From NCBI RefSeq assembly GCF_039542055.1, contig NZ_BAABHK010000013.1, forward strand, positions 124,001 to 188,000: DNA of 64,000 nucleotides. The letters run 5' to 3'. Numbering within the stretch: the first letter of the stretch is position 1; each line of letters starts with the position of its first letter. Shown here in pieces: positions 8,790-17,443 of this stretch. This stretch comes from Actinoallomurus vinaceus. Its GTDB lineage: Bacteria; Actinomycetota; Actinomycetes; Streptosporangiales; Streptosporangiaceae. The position numbers and the translations under genes are program-made. The notes beneath the pieces were generated by a model, which ran no database searches, was not told the origin of the DNA, and saw only the letters and a program-made list of their open reading frames with translations.

Positions 8790-9442
8790 GGACTAAGTCT
8801 CTCGGTGATCCATTCGCCCTCTTCGCCCGGGGCCGCGCGCCGGTAGCGGAGCCGGTCGTGCAGCCGGTCCGGGCGCCCCTGCCAGAACTCCATGCTCGCC
8901 GGGATCACCCGGTAGCCGCCCCAGAAGTCCGGGAGCGGCACCTCGTCCGGCCAGAGCTCCTCCAGCTCGGCGTAGCGGCGCTCCAGCTCGGCGCGGTCGG
9001 TGATGACCGCGGACTGGTTCTCGCTCGTCCAGGCGCCCAGCCGCGAGCCGTACGGCCGGGTCGCGAAGTACGCCGCCGACTCCTCGCGTGACAGGAGCTC
9101 GGCGGTCCCCTCCACGATCACCTGGCGGCGCAGCGGGTGCCACGGGAAGAGCAGGGCCACCCGGGGATCGGCGGCGATCGCCTGCGCCTTGCGGGAGCGG
9201 TGGTTGGTGAAGAAGCGGAAGCCGTCCGGCCCGTAGCCCTTCAGAAGCACGGTCCGCACGCTGGGCCGGCCGTCGGCATCGACGGTGCTCAGGACCATGG
9301 CGTTGGGCTCGGTCAGCCCCGCCCCGACGGCGTCGGTGAACCAGGTGCCGAACTGGGTCAGCGGGTCGGCCGCGAGGTCGCGGGCGTGCAGGCCCACGCC
9401 CATGTAGGACTCTCGGAAGGCTGCGACATCATGGTGCTCCAC
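8786..9442 (-). CDS. pdxH: Pyridoxamine 5'-phosphate oxidase
   Basis: This FMN-dependent oxidase converts pyridoxamine or pyridoxine 5'-phosphate to PLP. It has the PdxH hallmarks: substrate and FMN segments EPNAMVLSTVDADGRPSVRTVLLKGY and RKAQAIAADPRVALLFPWHPL, then SENQSAVI and the C-terminal signature EFWQGRPDRLHDRLRYRR. The open frame starts at 9568, but the added 42 residues have no family counterpart, whereas GTG at 9440-9442 is preceded by GAGGA at 9 nt; that gives 218 residues, the normal size. It is followed by the overlapping MFS gene and diverges from citrate synthase. Confidence 0.95.
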   Translation of the reverse strand: MEHHDVAAFRESYMGVGLHARDLAADPLTQFGTWFTDAVGAGLTEPNAMVLSTVDADGRPSVRTVLLKGYGPDGFRFFTNHRSRKAQAIAADPRVALLFPWHPLRRQVIVEGTAELLSREESAAYFATRPYGSRLGAWTSENQSAVITDRAELERRYAELEELWPDEVPLPDFWGGYRVIPASMEFWQGRPDRLHDRLRYRRAAPGEEGEWITERLSP

Positions 9443-9616
9443 GACAGGACATCCTCTCGCGTGAGCCCATGGACGGCGCGACAAGGTCCCGCGAGAGTTG
9501 CCCAAACGGAAAGAATTGCGCATCTCACACCCCCCCGAGTACGGCTCGGCCCCCATGAAGCGGTTCAATTACCAGTTGGCGTCTGTACATCAAGGGGACG
9601 AAAGGCAGGACAGAAC

Positions 9617-10723
9617 ATGTCCGACTTCAAACCCGGCCTCGAGGGCGTAGTCGCCTTCGAGACTGAGATCGCGGAACCGGACAAGGAGGGCGGGGCTCTC
9701 CGATACCGGGGAGTGGACATCGAAGATCTCGTTGGCCGCGTCTCCTTCGGTGACGCGTGGGGCCTGCTGGTCGACAACAGCTTCAGCCCCGGGCTGGCTC
9801 CGGCCGAGCCGCACGTGCTGCCGGTGCACTCCGGCGACGTCCGCGTCGACGTCCAGAGCGCGCTGCCGATCATCGCTCCGGCGTACGGCATGCGCCCGCT
9901 GCTGGACATCAGCGACGAGCAGGCCCGCGAGGACCTGGCGCGTACGTCGGTGACCGCCCTGTCGTTCGTGGCGCAGAGCGCCCGCGGCCTCGGCCTGCCG
10001 ATGGTCCCCCAGAGCCGTGTCGGCGAAGGCAGGACGATCACCGAGCGGTTCATGATCCGCTGGCGTGGTGAGCCGGACCCGAAGCACGTCAAGGCCATCG
10101 ACGCGTACTGGGTCTCGGCCGCCGAGCACGGCATGAACGCCTCGACCTTCACCGCTCGCGTCATCGCCTCCACCGGCGCGGACGTGGCGGCTTCGATCTC
10201 CGGTGCGATCGGCGCGATGTCCGGCCCGCTGCACGGCGGTGCCCCGGCTCGCGTGCTGCCGATGATCGAGAAGGTCGAGCAGCTCGGTGACGCCCGCAAG
10301 GTCGTGACCGACATCCTGGACAACCATGAGCGGCTCATGGGCTTCGGCCACCGCGTCTACCGCGCCGAGGACCCTCGTGCCCGCGTGCTCCGCCGTACGG
10401 CGAAGGAGCTGAACGCCCCTCGGTTCGAGGCGGCCAAGGCCCTGGAGGACGCCGCGCTGGCCGAGCTGCGCGAGCGTCGTCCCGACCGTCCGATCGAGAC
10501 GAACGTGGAGTTCTGGGCCGCGGTGATCCTCGACTTCGCCGAGGTACCGCCGCACATGATGCCGGCCATGTTCACCTGCGCCCGTACGGGGGGCTGGGCC
10601 GCGCACATCCTGGAGCAGAAGCGCACCGGGCGTCTGGTCCGCCCGAGCGCCAAGTACGTCGGCCCGGCGTCCCGCCCGGTCACCGACGTCGACGGCGCGT
10701 CCGAGGTGCTCGACAAGCACTAA
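9617..10723 (+). CDS. citA: Citrate synthase 2
   Basis: This enzyme condenses acetyl-CoA and oxaloacetate to citrate. The protein has 368 residues, the short actinobacterial second type. Catalytic residues are visible: His206 in GPLHGGAP, His245 in GFGHRVYRAEDPRA and Asp306 in VILDFAEVP. The start is ATG at 9617 with AGGCAGGA upstream; the upstream extension to 9137 overlaps pdxH antisense and is not coding. It is divergent from pdxH, an arrangement I recall from other actinomycetes. A strong hairpin follows. Confidence 0.96.
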   Translation: MSDFKPGLEGVVAFETEIAEPDKEGGALRYRGVDIEDLVGRVSFGDAWGLLVDNSFSPGLAPAEPHVLPVHSGDVRVDVQSALPIIAPAYGMRPLLDISDEQAREDLARTSVTALSFVAQSARGLGLPMVPQSRVGEGRTITERFMIRWRGEPDPKHVKAIDAYWVSAAEHGMNASTFTARVIASTGADVAASISGAIGAMSGPLHGGAPARVLPMIEKVEQLGDARKVVTDILDNHERLMGFGHRVYRAEDPRARVLRRTAKELNAPRFEAAKALEDAALAELRERRPDRPIETNVEFWAAVILDFAEVPPHMMPAMFTCARTGGWAAHILEQKRTGRLVRPSAKYVGPASRPVTDVDGASEVLDKH

Positions 10724-10741
10724 AAGGGCTTTCCGTCCCGT

Positions 10742-10773
10742 ACGGCCCGTGATGCTCCGGCACCACGGGCCGT
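10742..10773 (+). terminator. 10-bp perfect-stem terminator after citA
   Basis: Arms ACGGCCCGTG (10742-10751) and CACGGGCCGT (10764-10773) with a 12-nt loop, followed by TCGCCTTTCGG. There is no long T-run, which is common in actinobacteria. Confidence 0.75.
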
Positions 10774-10803
10774 TCGCCTTTCGGCCGGAGGGAGGATGGG
10801 GTC

Positions 10804-11088
10804 ATGTACACCGGCCCCCGCGACGAGGAGCCCGATGAGCGCGATGTCGAGCTGCTGCGGCAGGAACGCGAGCGGCGCGAGCACGCCCGTCGTCGCGACG
10901 CGCTCTCCTGGAAGATCGTCGCCTGGGTGATGGCCGGAGCCCTCGCGTTGCTGTCGTACGACTCCGGGGGCGCGGCGCTGGACGCCCACCGCGCGGGCCG
11001 CCCGTGGTTCTACCCGGCGACCGTGTCCGTGGGCTGCGCGCTCGGCCTGCTCGTCCTGGTGGCGTGGGCGCTCCGCCGCCGTCTCTGA
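10804..11088 (+). CDS. Small two-TM membrane protein
   Basis: This 94-residue hypothetical has a charged N-terminal half (about 1-35, rich in Arg and Glu, probably helical), a first membrane helix (WKIVAWVMAGALALLSY), a short loop and a second helix (FYPATVSVGCALGLLVLVAWAL) ending RRRL. GGGAGGA lies about 7 nt before the ATG. It lies between citA and serC. No family is recognised; the topology suggests both ends are inside. Confidence 0.75.
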   Translation: MYTGPRDEEPDERDVELLRQERERREHARRRDALSWKIVAWVMAGALALLSYDSGGAALDAHRAGRPWFYPATVSVGCALGLLVLVAWALRRRL

Positions 11089-11204
11089 CTCGGATCGAGG
11101 GGTTGGGGCCACCCGCGCCGGCAGACGTACGGACACGTACGGGGCGTCTCAAGCTCTGGAAAGGTCCGCTGCACGACGCCGTGCCTCAACTACGCTTGCT
11201 GAAC

Positions 11205-12320
11205 GTGACCGACATCGTGATCCCCGACGGCCTCAAGCCCGCCGACGGCCGCTTCGGTTCCGGGCCGTCGAAGGTCCGTCCCGAGCAGGTGGCCGCCCTG
11301 GCCGCGTCCGGCGCCACCTACCTCGGCACCTCGCACCGGCAGCGGCCGGTCAAGTCCCTCGTGACGCGCGTCCGCACAGGGCTGGCGCAGCTGTTCTCGC
11401 TGCCCGAGGGCTACGAGGTCGTGCTGGGCAACGGCGGCACCACGGCGTTCTGGGACGCCGCGGCGTTCGGGCTCGTACGGGAGCGGTCGCAGCACCTGGT
11501 GTTCGGGGAGTTCTCCTCGAAGTTCGCGAAGGTCACGAAGAAGGCCCCGTGGCTCGCCGACCCGTCGGTGATCGAGAGCGAGCCGGGCGCTCATCCGTCC
11601 GCGGTGGCCGACGACACCGTCGACGCCTACGCGTTCACCCACAACGAGACCTCCACCGGCGTCGCCATGCCGATCGAGCGGCCGGCGGGGTCGGCCGGGT
11701 CGGCGCTCGTGCTCGTCGACGCGACCAGCGGCGCCGCCGGACTGCCTGTCGACGTCGCCGAGACCGACGTCTACTACTTCGCGCCGCAGAAGGGGTTCGC
11801 CTCCGACGGCGGGCTGTGGCTGGCGCTGACGTCGCCGGCCGCGCTGGCCCGGATCGAGGAGATCGCCGCCTCCGGCCGCTACATCCCCGACTTCTACGAC
11901 CTGACCATCGCGGTGACCAACTCCCGCAAGGACCAGACGTACAACACCCCCGCGGTCGCGACGCTGCTGCTCATGGCCGAGCAGATCGAGTGGTTCCTGG
12001 AGCGGGGCGGCCTGGCCTGGTCGACCGGGCGCAGCGCCGAGTCCGCGCGTCGGCTCTACACCTGGGCGGAGAAGACCTCCTACACCACGCCGTTCGTCAC
12101 CGACCCCGCCCAGCGCTCGAACGTCGTGGGCACGATCGACTTCGAGGGCGTCGACGCGGCCGAGGTGGCGAAGGTCCTGCGCGCCAACGGCATCGTCGAC
12201 ACCGAGCCGTACCGCAGCCTGGGCCGCAACCAGCTGCGCATCGCGATGTACCCGGCGATCGACCCGGACGACATCGAGGCGCTCACCGCCTGCGTCGACC
12301 ACGTCGTCGAGCGTCTCTGA
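11205..12320 (+). CDS. serC: Phosphoserine aminotransferase
   Basis: This PLP enzyme converts 3-phosphohydroxypyruvate and glutamate to phosphoserine in serine biosynthesis. It has the actinobacterial-type sequence: KPADGRFGSGPSKVRPEQ at the N-terminus, LGTSHRQRPVK, GNGGTTAFWDAA, FTHNETSTGVA, and PLP lysine K196 in FAPQKGFASDGG. It has 371 residues. GTG at 11205 was chosen because the family begins here; TACGCT lies 8 nt upstream and no Shine-Dalgarno is seen, so the mRNA may be leaderless. The next gene begins 4 nt after the stop. Confidence 0.95.
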   Translation: MTDIVIPDGLKPADGRFGSGPSKVRPEQVAALAASGATYLGTSHRQRPVKSLVTRVRTGLAQLFSLPEGYEVVLGNGGTTAFWDAAAFGLVRERSQHLVFGEFSSKFAKVTKKAPWLADPSVIESEPGAHPSAVADDTVDAYAFTHNETSTGVAMPIERPAGSAGSALVLVDATSGAAGLPVDVAETDVYYFAPQKGFASDGGLWLALTSPAALARIEEIAASGRYIPDFYDLTIAVTNSRKDQTYNTPAVATLLLMAEQIEWFLERGGLAWSTGRSAESARRLYTWAEKTSYTTPFVTDPAQRSNVVGTIDFEGVDAAEVAKVLRANGIVDTEPYRSLGRNQLRIAMYPAIDPDDIEALTACVDHVVERL

Positions 12321-12324
12321 GCCG

Positions 12325-12996
12325 ATGGCGTCACACGACACCGTTCCGCCGGTGACGACCGGCGCGGACCGGCCCCTCTCGCCCGCCCGCCGGCTGTTCA
12401 GCTCCCTGACGTGGGCCTGCGCCATCCCCGTACTGTTCGTCCTCGGGGCATGGCTCGCCCAGTATCCGCACGGCCTCATCGTCGTCGGCGTGATCGTCGC
12501 CCTCGCGACCTGGGCCGTCGCCGCAACCCTCGCCGGCGGGGTCTGGCATCGCGCTGGAGCCGCCGTCGTGGTCTCCTGCAGCGGCCTGGCCCTGACGCTG
12601 TTCGCCGGACCCGGCCTCTACGAGCTGTACATGAAGACGCTCGGCACGCCGGCCTCCGCCACCGTCACCAAGGTGGAGGACCGGCACAACCGCCGCGGCG
12701 CCGATCTCTTCTGCACGGTGGTCGAGACGGCGGGTGAGGTCAAGACGTACGTGCTCTCCGAACAGCAGAACTGCTACGACGACGTCAAGGCCCTCCAGCG
12801 GGTCACGCTCCGCAAGGACCCGCTGGGACTCCTGAAGCCGCGTCTGCCGGACGGGCCGGATCACCCGCCGCTCAGCGTCACCGCGCAGATCGCGGCCGGG
12901 CTGTTCGTGCTGACCGGCGCCACGATGTTCTACGCCGGCCAGCGCCGCCGCCCCGAGCGCCGCCCGGCGAAGACGGCCCGACCCGGCGGCCGGTGA
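12325..12996 (+). CDS. Conserved-looking membrane protein downstream of serC
   Basis: This 223-residue protein has three N-terminal hydrophobic helices (about 28-46, 52-70, 78-98), a roughly 90-residue polar domain with two cysteines (LFCTVVE, QQNCYDD) and a last membrane helix (about 186-207). The polar part probably lies outside the membrane. It is likely co-transcribed with serC (4-nt gap). No family is recognised. The C-terminal tail and stop codon fall inside a 26-bp tandem repeat. Confidence 0.7.
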   Translation: MASHDTVPPVTTGADRPLSPARRLFSSLTWACAIPVLFVLGAWLAQYPHGLIVVGVIVALATWAVAATLAGGVWHRAGAAVVVSCSGLALTLFAGPGLYELYMKTLGTPASATVTKVEDRHNRRGADLFCTVVETAGEVKTYVLSEQQNCYDDVKALQRVTLRKDPLGLLKPRLPDGPDHPPLSVTAQIAAGLFVLTGATMFYAGQRRRPERRPAKTARPGGR

Positions 12997-13038
12997 AGAC
13001 GGCCTGACCCGGCGGCCGGTGAAGACGGCCTGACCCGG
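12969..13038 (+). repeat. 26-bp tandem array across a stop codon
   Basis: Units begin GAAGACGGCC at 12969, 12995 and 13021. The TGA of the preceding gene (12994-12996) spans the junction of units one and two, so the array copied the gene end. It lies between convergent genes. Confidence 0.85.
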
Positions 13039-13142
13039 GCGACTCGGCGACAGCGGCCGCCCGGGGGTCCGGGCGGCGTTGGGCCGGGCGGCGAGAGACC
13101 GCACGGGGGTGCCGGAGCGTCACACGACGGCGCCCGCTCGGG

Positions 13143-13442
13143 TCACGATCCAGAGGACGAGGCCGCCCGGCCCCTGCCGAAGGCGCCGATGGTGGCGTGG
13201 AACACTCCCATGGCCAGAACACCGGCGGCCGCGGCCGAGAAGGCGGGCACGGGATGGGCCGTCATGTCGGCGGCGACGGCCGTCAGCGCGGCGATGACGT
13301 ACATCGCCCAGCCCGCGACCAGGTTGACCAGCGGGCCGCTGCCGAACACACAGGGGAAGCACTCCTTGGTGATGCCCTTGATGAAGTGCGGGGTGGCGTT
13401 CGCACCGAAGACTCCGGCGAGGAAGCTCAGGACCAGACTCAT
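13143..13442 (-). CDS. Small membrane protein in TetR operon
   Basis: This 99-residue protein has three or four hydrophobic segments (about 1-14, 35-58, 66-85) and the recognisable run GVFGANATPHFIKGI near the start. It begins 4 nt after the TetR stop with AAGAGATGATCAC upstream, so it is probably the regulated target of that TetR protein. The family name is not known to me; the N-terminus resembles small DoxX/YuiB-sized inner-membrane proteins only in size. Confidence 0.7.
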   Translation of the reverse strand: MSLVLSFLAGVFGANATPHFIKGITKECFPCVFGSGPLVNLVAGWAMYVIAALTAVAADMTAHPVPAFSAAAAGVLAMGVFHATIGAFGRGRAASSSGS

Positions 13443-13446
13443 GTGA

Positions 13447-14037
13447 TCATCTCTTCTCGGGGTTGCCAGTGAGGCCTCGTACGGTCAGCTCGACGAGCTG
13501 CCGCAGCCGGGCGTGCAGGATCTCCGGCTCCTCCCGGGCCTGAGTGATCCCGGCCAGGGCGTCGAGCAGGAGCGTGGCGGCGTCGCGGGCGGACAGCGCG
13601 TGGCCGAGCAGGTCCAGTTCGCCGGCACAGTCGAGGAGTACGGCCTCGACGACGTCGCGGTAGCCGTCTTCGAAGGACCGGACGACGTCCTGGGCGATGT
13701 CTGCCGCCTCGCTGAACAACTCGGCTCGGAACTCCGCGTCGATCGTGCCCGCGAACAGGTCGAGCTTGACGACCAGCGCGCCGTACAGCCGATCCGCGAC
13801 CGGCCGCCCGGCCCGTCCCGCCTCTCGCGCCGCCGCCGTGACCCGCTCGGCGATCAGCTGCCCGACCGCACGGAAGATCTCTTCCTTGTTCTTGAAGTGC
13901 TGGTAGACGGCCGGCCGGGACATCCGCGCCGCTTGGGCGATGAGATCCATCGACGTACGGCGGTACCCGTACCTGCCGAAGACACCGAGCGCGGCGGCCA
14001 CGACCTGCTCCCGCTTCTCGACCATCGAGCCAGACAT
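13447..14037 (-). CDS. TetR-family transcriptional regulator
   Basis: This 196-residue protein has an N-terminal HTH (about 8-55: REQVVAAALGVFGRYGYRRTSMDLIAQAARMSRPAVYQHFKNKEEIF), which is very typical of TetR, and a ligand-binding helical C-terminal domain. It is followed after 9 bp by the small membrane protein and preceded by an inverted repeat that could be its own operator. Start ATG 14035-14037; a second ATG four codons in is possible. Confidence 0.92.
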   Translation of the reverse strand: MSGSMVEKREQVVAAALGVFGRYGYRRTSMDLIAQAARMSRPAVYQHFKNKEEIFRAVGQLIAERVTAAAREAGRAGRPVADRLYGALVVKLDLFAGTIDAEFRAELFSEAADIAQDVVRSFEDGYRDVVEAVLLDCAGELDLLGHALSARDAATLLLDALAGITQAREEPEILHARLRQLVELTVRGLTGNPEKR

Positions 14038-14039
14038 GC

Positions 14040-14063
14040 TGACACTATATGCCTAGATTGTCA
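14040..14063. promoter_or_regulatory. Candidate TetR operator
   Basis: TGACA (14040-14044) and TGTCA (14059-14063) flank a 14-bp AT-rich centre, immediately upstream of the TetR start. This is an arrangement typical of autorepression. Confidence 0.5.
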
Positions 14064-14068
14064 GAACG

Positions 14069-15499
14069 TCACGCGCCCGCCCGCCATGCGGTGATGAGGT
14101 CTTCCGGGCCGAAGGTCGAAACGCCGGTGAGGCCTTGGTCGACACCGCTTCGTGAGATCGCCAGCAGGGGTGTCGAGTCGTCGGCGCCTGGCAGCTTCGA
14201 CCGATGCACGATCAGCCGACTGAGATCCGCGCCGGCGAACGGACGGTTCTCGAGCCACTTGATCGACCCGACGCAGGTGATGGCCTTGGCCACCGGCGCG
14301 CGGTCGGCCCCCACCACGTCGATCTCCGGGTCGTTGGTGCGCGTCCAGTACCCGCCGATGGCTTGCGTGCCTTCGGGAAGACGTTCCGGCAAGCGGCGAA
14401 GCGCTTCGCGGATCACCGGCTCGATCGCCCGGCCGCGCCAGCTCGTCCACGAACCGCGAATGCGCCGCATCACCAGGTCGCCCCGACCACGCTCGATCTC
14501 CGCCATGTACGGGCCGAGATGGGCCAGCCAGAACCGCAGGTGCGGATCGGCGACCGAATAGCGGCTCTCCCGGGACGGTTTCACGGACAGCGGTACGTCC
14601 ACGTCGACGATGCGCTTGGCGACCAGAAGGTCCAGCGCCCGCGTCAGCGACGCATGCGGCAGGTCACCTGCCGCCCGGCCGATCTGCGTGAAGGTCCGCT
14701 CGCCCGATCCGATCGCGCCGAGCACCAGCCGCGCCTGGGAGTCGGCGGGGAACTCGGCTGCCAGCGACCGCTCGCCACTGACCAACACCGCCGACGTGGG
14801 ATCGGTGACGGCCTCGGCCAGGTAGTCCAGTGCGGGCAATCCGCTCGGCCACTCGTCGAGGATCAGCGGCAGACCGCCGGTCACCAGGTAGGCGTCGAAC
14901 GCCTCCGCCGCCGACAGCCCGAGCATCGCGGCCGTGTCCGCCGGACTCAGCGGCGGCACCACCATCTCGGTCGCGCGCTGGTAGAACGGCCGACCGTACT
15001 CGTTCAAGGCCTCCATCATCGCCAGATCCGACCCGATACAGATCAGGAACACCTGACGCCGGGACAGCTCTCGATCGAAGAGCTTCTGCAAGGTGCCTTC
15101 GAAGCCCGGGTCGTTGGCGATGAGGTAAGGCATCTCATCGATGACGACCACACAGGGCCGGTCCGGCAGACCCCCGGCGAGCAGGCGAAGCGCGGCATCC
15201 CAGGTCCGTGGTGACTGTCCGGCGAAGAACGCGGCGGCCGGTAGATCGCTACCGGCGACGGCCTCGGCGAAGAGCGCTAGATCAGCCTCGACGTTCGGCT
15301 GAGCCGAGGCCGTGAAGTAGACGTGCGGCACTCCGGCCCGGTCCACGAACTCCTCCACGAGCCGGGACTTGCCGACTCGGCGGCGCCCACGGATGAGCAA
15401 CGCCCGCCCCGGCCGCCCGGCCCGGCCACCGCCGGCGACGCGACCCAGCATCTGATCCAGCAACGCCAGCTCACGCTGACGTCCGATGAAATGGTCCAC
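14069..15499 (-). CDS. AAA ATPase with DUF234-like C-terminal domain
   Basis: This 476-residue protein has a Walker A-like RGRRRVGKSRLV (about 36-47), Walker B VVVIDEMPYL and a sensor motif ICIGSD; the middle winged-helix part (GERTFTQIGRAAG.LPHASLTRALDLL) is followed by a nuclease-like DUF234 region with DPEIDVVGAD. Relatives occur as multiple copies in archaea and actinobacteria; their role is not settled. The start is GTG 15497-15499. A perfect palindrome sits 10 nt upstream, so it is probably autoregulated. Confidence 0.85.
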   Translation of the reverse strand: MDHFIGRQRELALLDQMLGRVAGGGRAGRPGRALLIRGRRRVGKSRLVEEFVDRAGVPHVYFTASAQPNVEADLALFAEAVAGSDLPAAAFFAGQSPRTWDAALRLLAGGLPDRPCVVVIDEMPYLIANDPGFEGTLQKLFDRELSRRQVFLICIGSDLAMMEALNEYGRPFYQRATEMVVPPLSPADTAAMLGLSAAEAFDAYLVTGGLPLILDEWPSGLPALDYLAEAVTDPTSAVLVSGERSLAAEFPADSQARLVLGAIGSGERTFTQIGRAAGDLPHASLTRALDLLVAKRIVDVDVPLSVKPSRESRYSVADPHLRFWLAHLGPYMAEIERGRGDLVMRRIRGSWTSWRGRAIEPVIREALRRLPERLPEGTQAIGGYWTRTNDPEIDVVGADRAPVAKAITCVGSIKWLENRPFAGADLSRLIVHRSKLPGADDSTPLLAISRSGVDQGLTGVSTFGPEDLITAWRAGA

Positions 15500-15508
15500 T
15501 CACCGAGG

Positions 15509-15545
15509 ATACTTCCAAACTTGGAAGTATCATGGGTGGAAGTAT
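15509..15545. promoter_or_regulatory. Palindromic operator plus extra half-site before ATPase gene
   Basis: ATACTTCCAA and TTGGAAGTAT are perfect 10-bp arms with an AC spacer (15509-15530). A third half-site TGGAAGTAT follows at 15537-15545. The region is AT-rich compared with its surroundings. Confidence 0.75.
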
Positions 15546-15563
15546 CACCTCGACGTCAGAGCT

Positions 15564-16910
15564 TCACCCTCTCAGCTCCAGGTACCGCTCATGGAAGTCC
15601 CGCGCGTGCCCCGTCTCGGCGTATCGGGCCGTCAGCGCGGCGTCCAGGTCCCCGGCGCGAGAGCGCAGTGCTTCGAAGACACGCGGCGATGCGAGCGCGG
15701 TCGCACCGGCTGCGGCGGCCGCGTCCGGAGCACCAAGGTGACACAGCGCGATCCCCAGGTCGATCCGTGCGATGGCCACGTGGCCCGGAGACGGGTCCGT
15801 CGACGGCGTCGATGTGTGAACGGCCACCGCGCGTTCCGCATGGCGTCTCGCCCGCTCGTAGTCCGCAAGCCAGATGAACGCCGAGGCGGGATAGGCCGTC
15901 ACGGCGTACTCGGCGAGTGGGCCGGTGTCCGTGCCGAAGCGGGTGGGTGGCCGGGCGGGCAGGCGGTCGTGCAACTCTTCGGCTCCTCGGAGCAGGTCCT
16001 CGCACTCGGCCCGTTGGCCGAGACAGGCATGGGCCCGGGCAGCCTTGGCGCGCAGGCGGACGGCGATGGGATGGCTTGCGGGAGCCCTGGCGATGCCTCT
16101 GTGGGCGGCGGCGACGGCACGCTCGGGGCGGTCGGTGTAGGTGGCGATCGAGGCGAGGGCGTCGGCCGCCCAGGCACAGAGCTCGTCGTGGCCGGCCTGG
16201 TCGGCGTGCTCGTAGGAGTCGATCGCGTACGCCTCGGCGGTGAGGGGGTGACCCAGGTCGTGGGCGAGCCAGGCGAGCAGTTCGGACAGCCAGGCGGCCC
16301 AGACGTACAGCTCGCGCCCCTGCTTGAGCGTGTGCGGGCTGCGGATCAGCTCCTGAACGCGGGCGCGGTAGGCGCGGGCGACGGCGAAGACCTCGGCGGG
16401 CGGCTCCGTCGTGTAGGACCGGTCGATGGCGGCGACGGCCGCCTGGAGGTGGTCGAAGGTCGCGGCCCCCACTGCGGAGGCCCCGGCCATCCGGGTGAAC
16501 TCCATCGCCTCGGACGCCGCCTCTCCCAGCACAGCGGCCATCGCGGCCGGCGCGACAGTGGCGGCGATACCGAGTCTCAGGGCATCGCGGCGCTTCGTGG
16601 GGTCCACCTCCCTCCACGCCGAGCCTGCGCCGCCGTCGCCACCCCCCGCCAGGCCCAAATATGAAGAAAGTCCGAACAGTTCCTCCTCGGTCATCTCGAA
16701 CGCCGTGGCGTACGCCGCCGTCCAGTCGCGGGGGAAGTGTTCGCCCTTCTCCCAGCCGAGGATCTGCCGGACCAGCGAGCTGACGGGCGGATACGCCCGG
16801 CCGGTGGCCTTCTGCAGCCGGCGGGCCATCTCGTGCTTGTTCCACGAGCGCCGCTCTCGTTCCGCTCGTAACCGCGCCGCCCACCGTGGCGGCGTCCCGC
16901 TACCAGTCAC
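15564..16910 (-). CDS. XRE-type regulator with TPR-like domain
   Basis: This 448-residue protein has an N-terminal HTH (about 10-75: WAARLRAERERRSWNKHEMARRL, VRQILGWEKGEHFPRDW), then helical repeats resembling TPRs through the rest (for example YTTEPPAEVFAVARAYRARVQELI, EHADQAGHDELCAWAADALASIA). The family regulates small neighbouring genes in actinomycetes, often for development or secondary metabolism. GTG at 16908-16910 has GGAGGG 8 nt upstream; the longer frame to 16964 is less likely. It is divergent from the 17051 gene. Confidence 0.85.
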   Translation of the reverse strand: MTGSGTPPRWAARLRAERERRSWNKHEMARRLQKATGRAYPPVSSLVRQILGWEKGEHFPRDWTAAYATAFEMTEEELFGLSSYLGLAGGGDGGAGSAWREVDPTKRRDALRLGIAATVAPAAMAAVLGEAASEAMEFTRMAGASAVGAATFDHLQAAVAAIDRSYTTEPPAEVFAVARAYRARVQELIRSPHTLKQGRELYVWAAWLSELLAWLAHDLGHPLTAEAYAIDSYEHADQAGHDELCAWAADALASIATYTDRPERAVAAAHRGIARAPASHPIAVRLRAKAARAHACLGQRAECEDLLRGAEELHDRLPARPPTRFGTDTGPLAEYAVTAYPASAFIWLADYERARRHAERAVAVHTSTPSTDPSPGHVAIARIDLGIALCHLGAPDAAAAAGATALASPRVFEALRSRAGDLDAALTARYAETGHARDFHERYLELRG

Positions 16911-17050
16911 GATCGCGCCCTCCGGCTCGTCCCCGAAACACCCGGACACAGACAGTGTCCACATTGTGTCGCCCAGTATCGGCCTTCTTCCGGAGTCTCC
17001 GCAGCGGCTTCACTCAACGTCATCGGCAGACACGAAAGGGTGACGTCCCG

Positions 17051-17443
17051 ATGTCGAGTTCTCCCACCGCGGGCCCGGTGACTCCGGCATCCGTCGAGGC
17101 GCATACGTCGCAGCTCGTCGAGCGTTTGGCGGACGCGTTGACCGCACGGGGTCTGCGTGCCCGCGTGACCCGTGGCGCCTGGGTGCTGGCGAGCAATCCC
17201 GCCGGTGACCCGCCCGACAGTGACCGCCACGCGAAAGCAATCAATCCCGGCCTGCGTCAGACCGTGATGTGCGGGACCGGCGGCGACGGGCGGCTGATGT
17301 GGTTCTGGCAGTGGTCCGGCCCGACCCGCGAATCGCCGCCGGAGTACGAGCCGCTCTGCGCGGCGGACGACATCGCTCAGGCGGCCGACAAGATCGCTCG
17401 CGTCCTGTGGGTCGTGTGTCCCGGGACGCGGGAGGGCCGGTGA
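17051..17443 (+). CDS. Small hypothetical protein paired with XRE-TPR regulator
   Basis: This 130-residue protein has a helical N-terminal half (VEAHTSQLVERLADALTARGLRARVTRGAWVLASNP) followed by a Trp-rich region (MWFWQWSG) and a helical tail. AAAGGGTGA precedes the ATG. It is transcribed away from the XRE gene, and its stop overlaps the start of the next gene (GTGA). The function is unknown; such small proteins next to XRE-TPR genes are common in this order. Confidence 0.75.
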   Translation: MSSSPTAGPVTPASVEAHTSQLVERLADALTARGLRARVTRGAWVLASNPAGDPPDSDRHAKAINPGLRQTVMCGTGGDGRLMWFWQWSGPTRESPPEYEPLCAADDIAQAADKIARVLWVVCPGTREGR

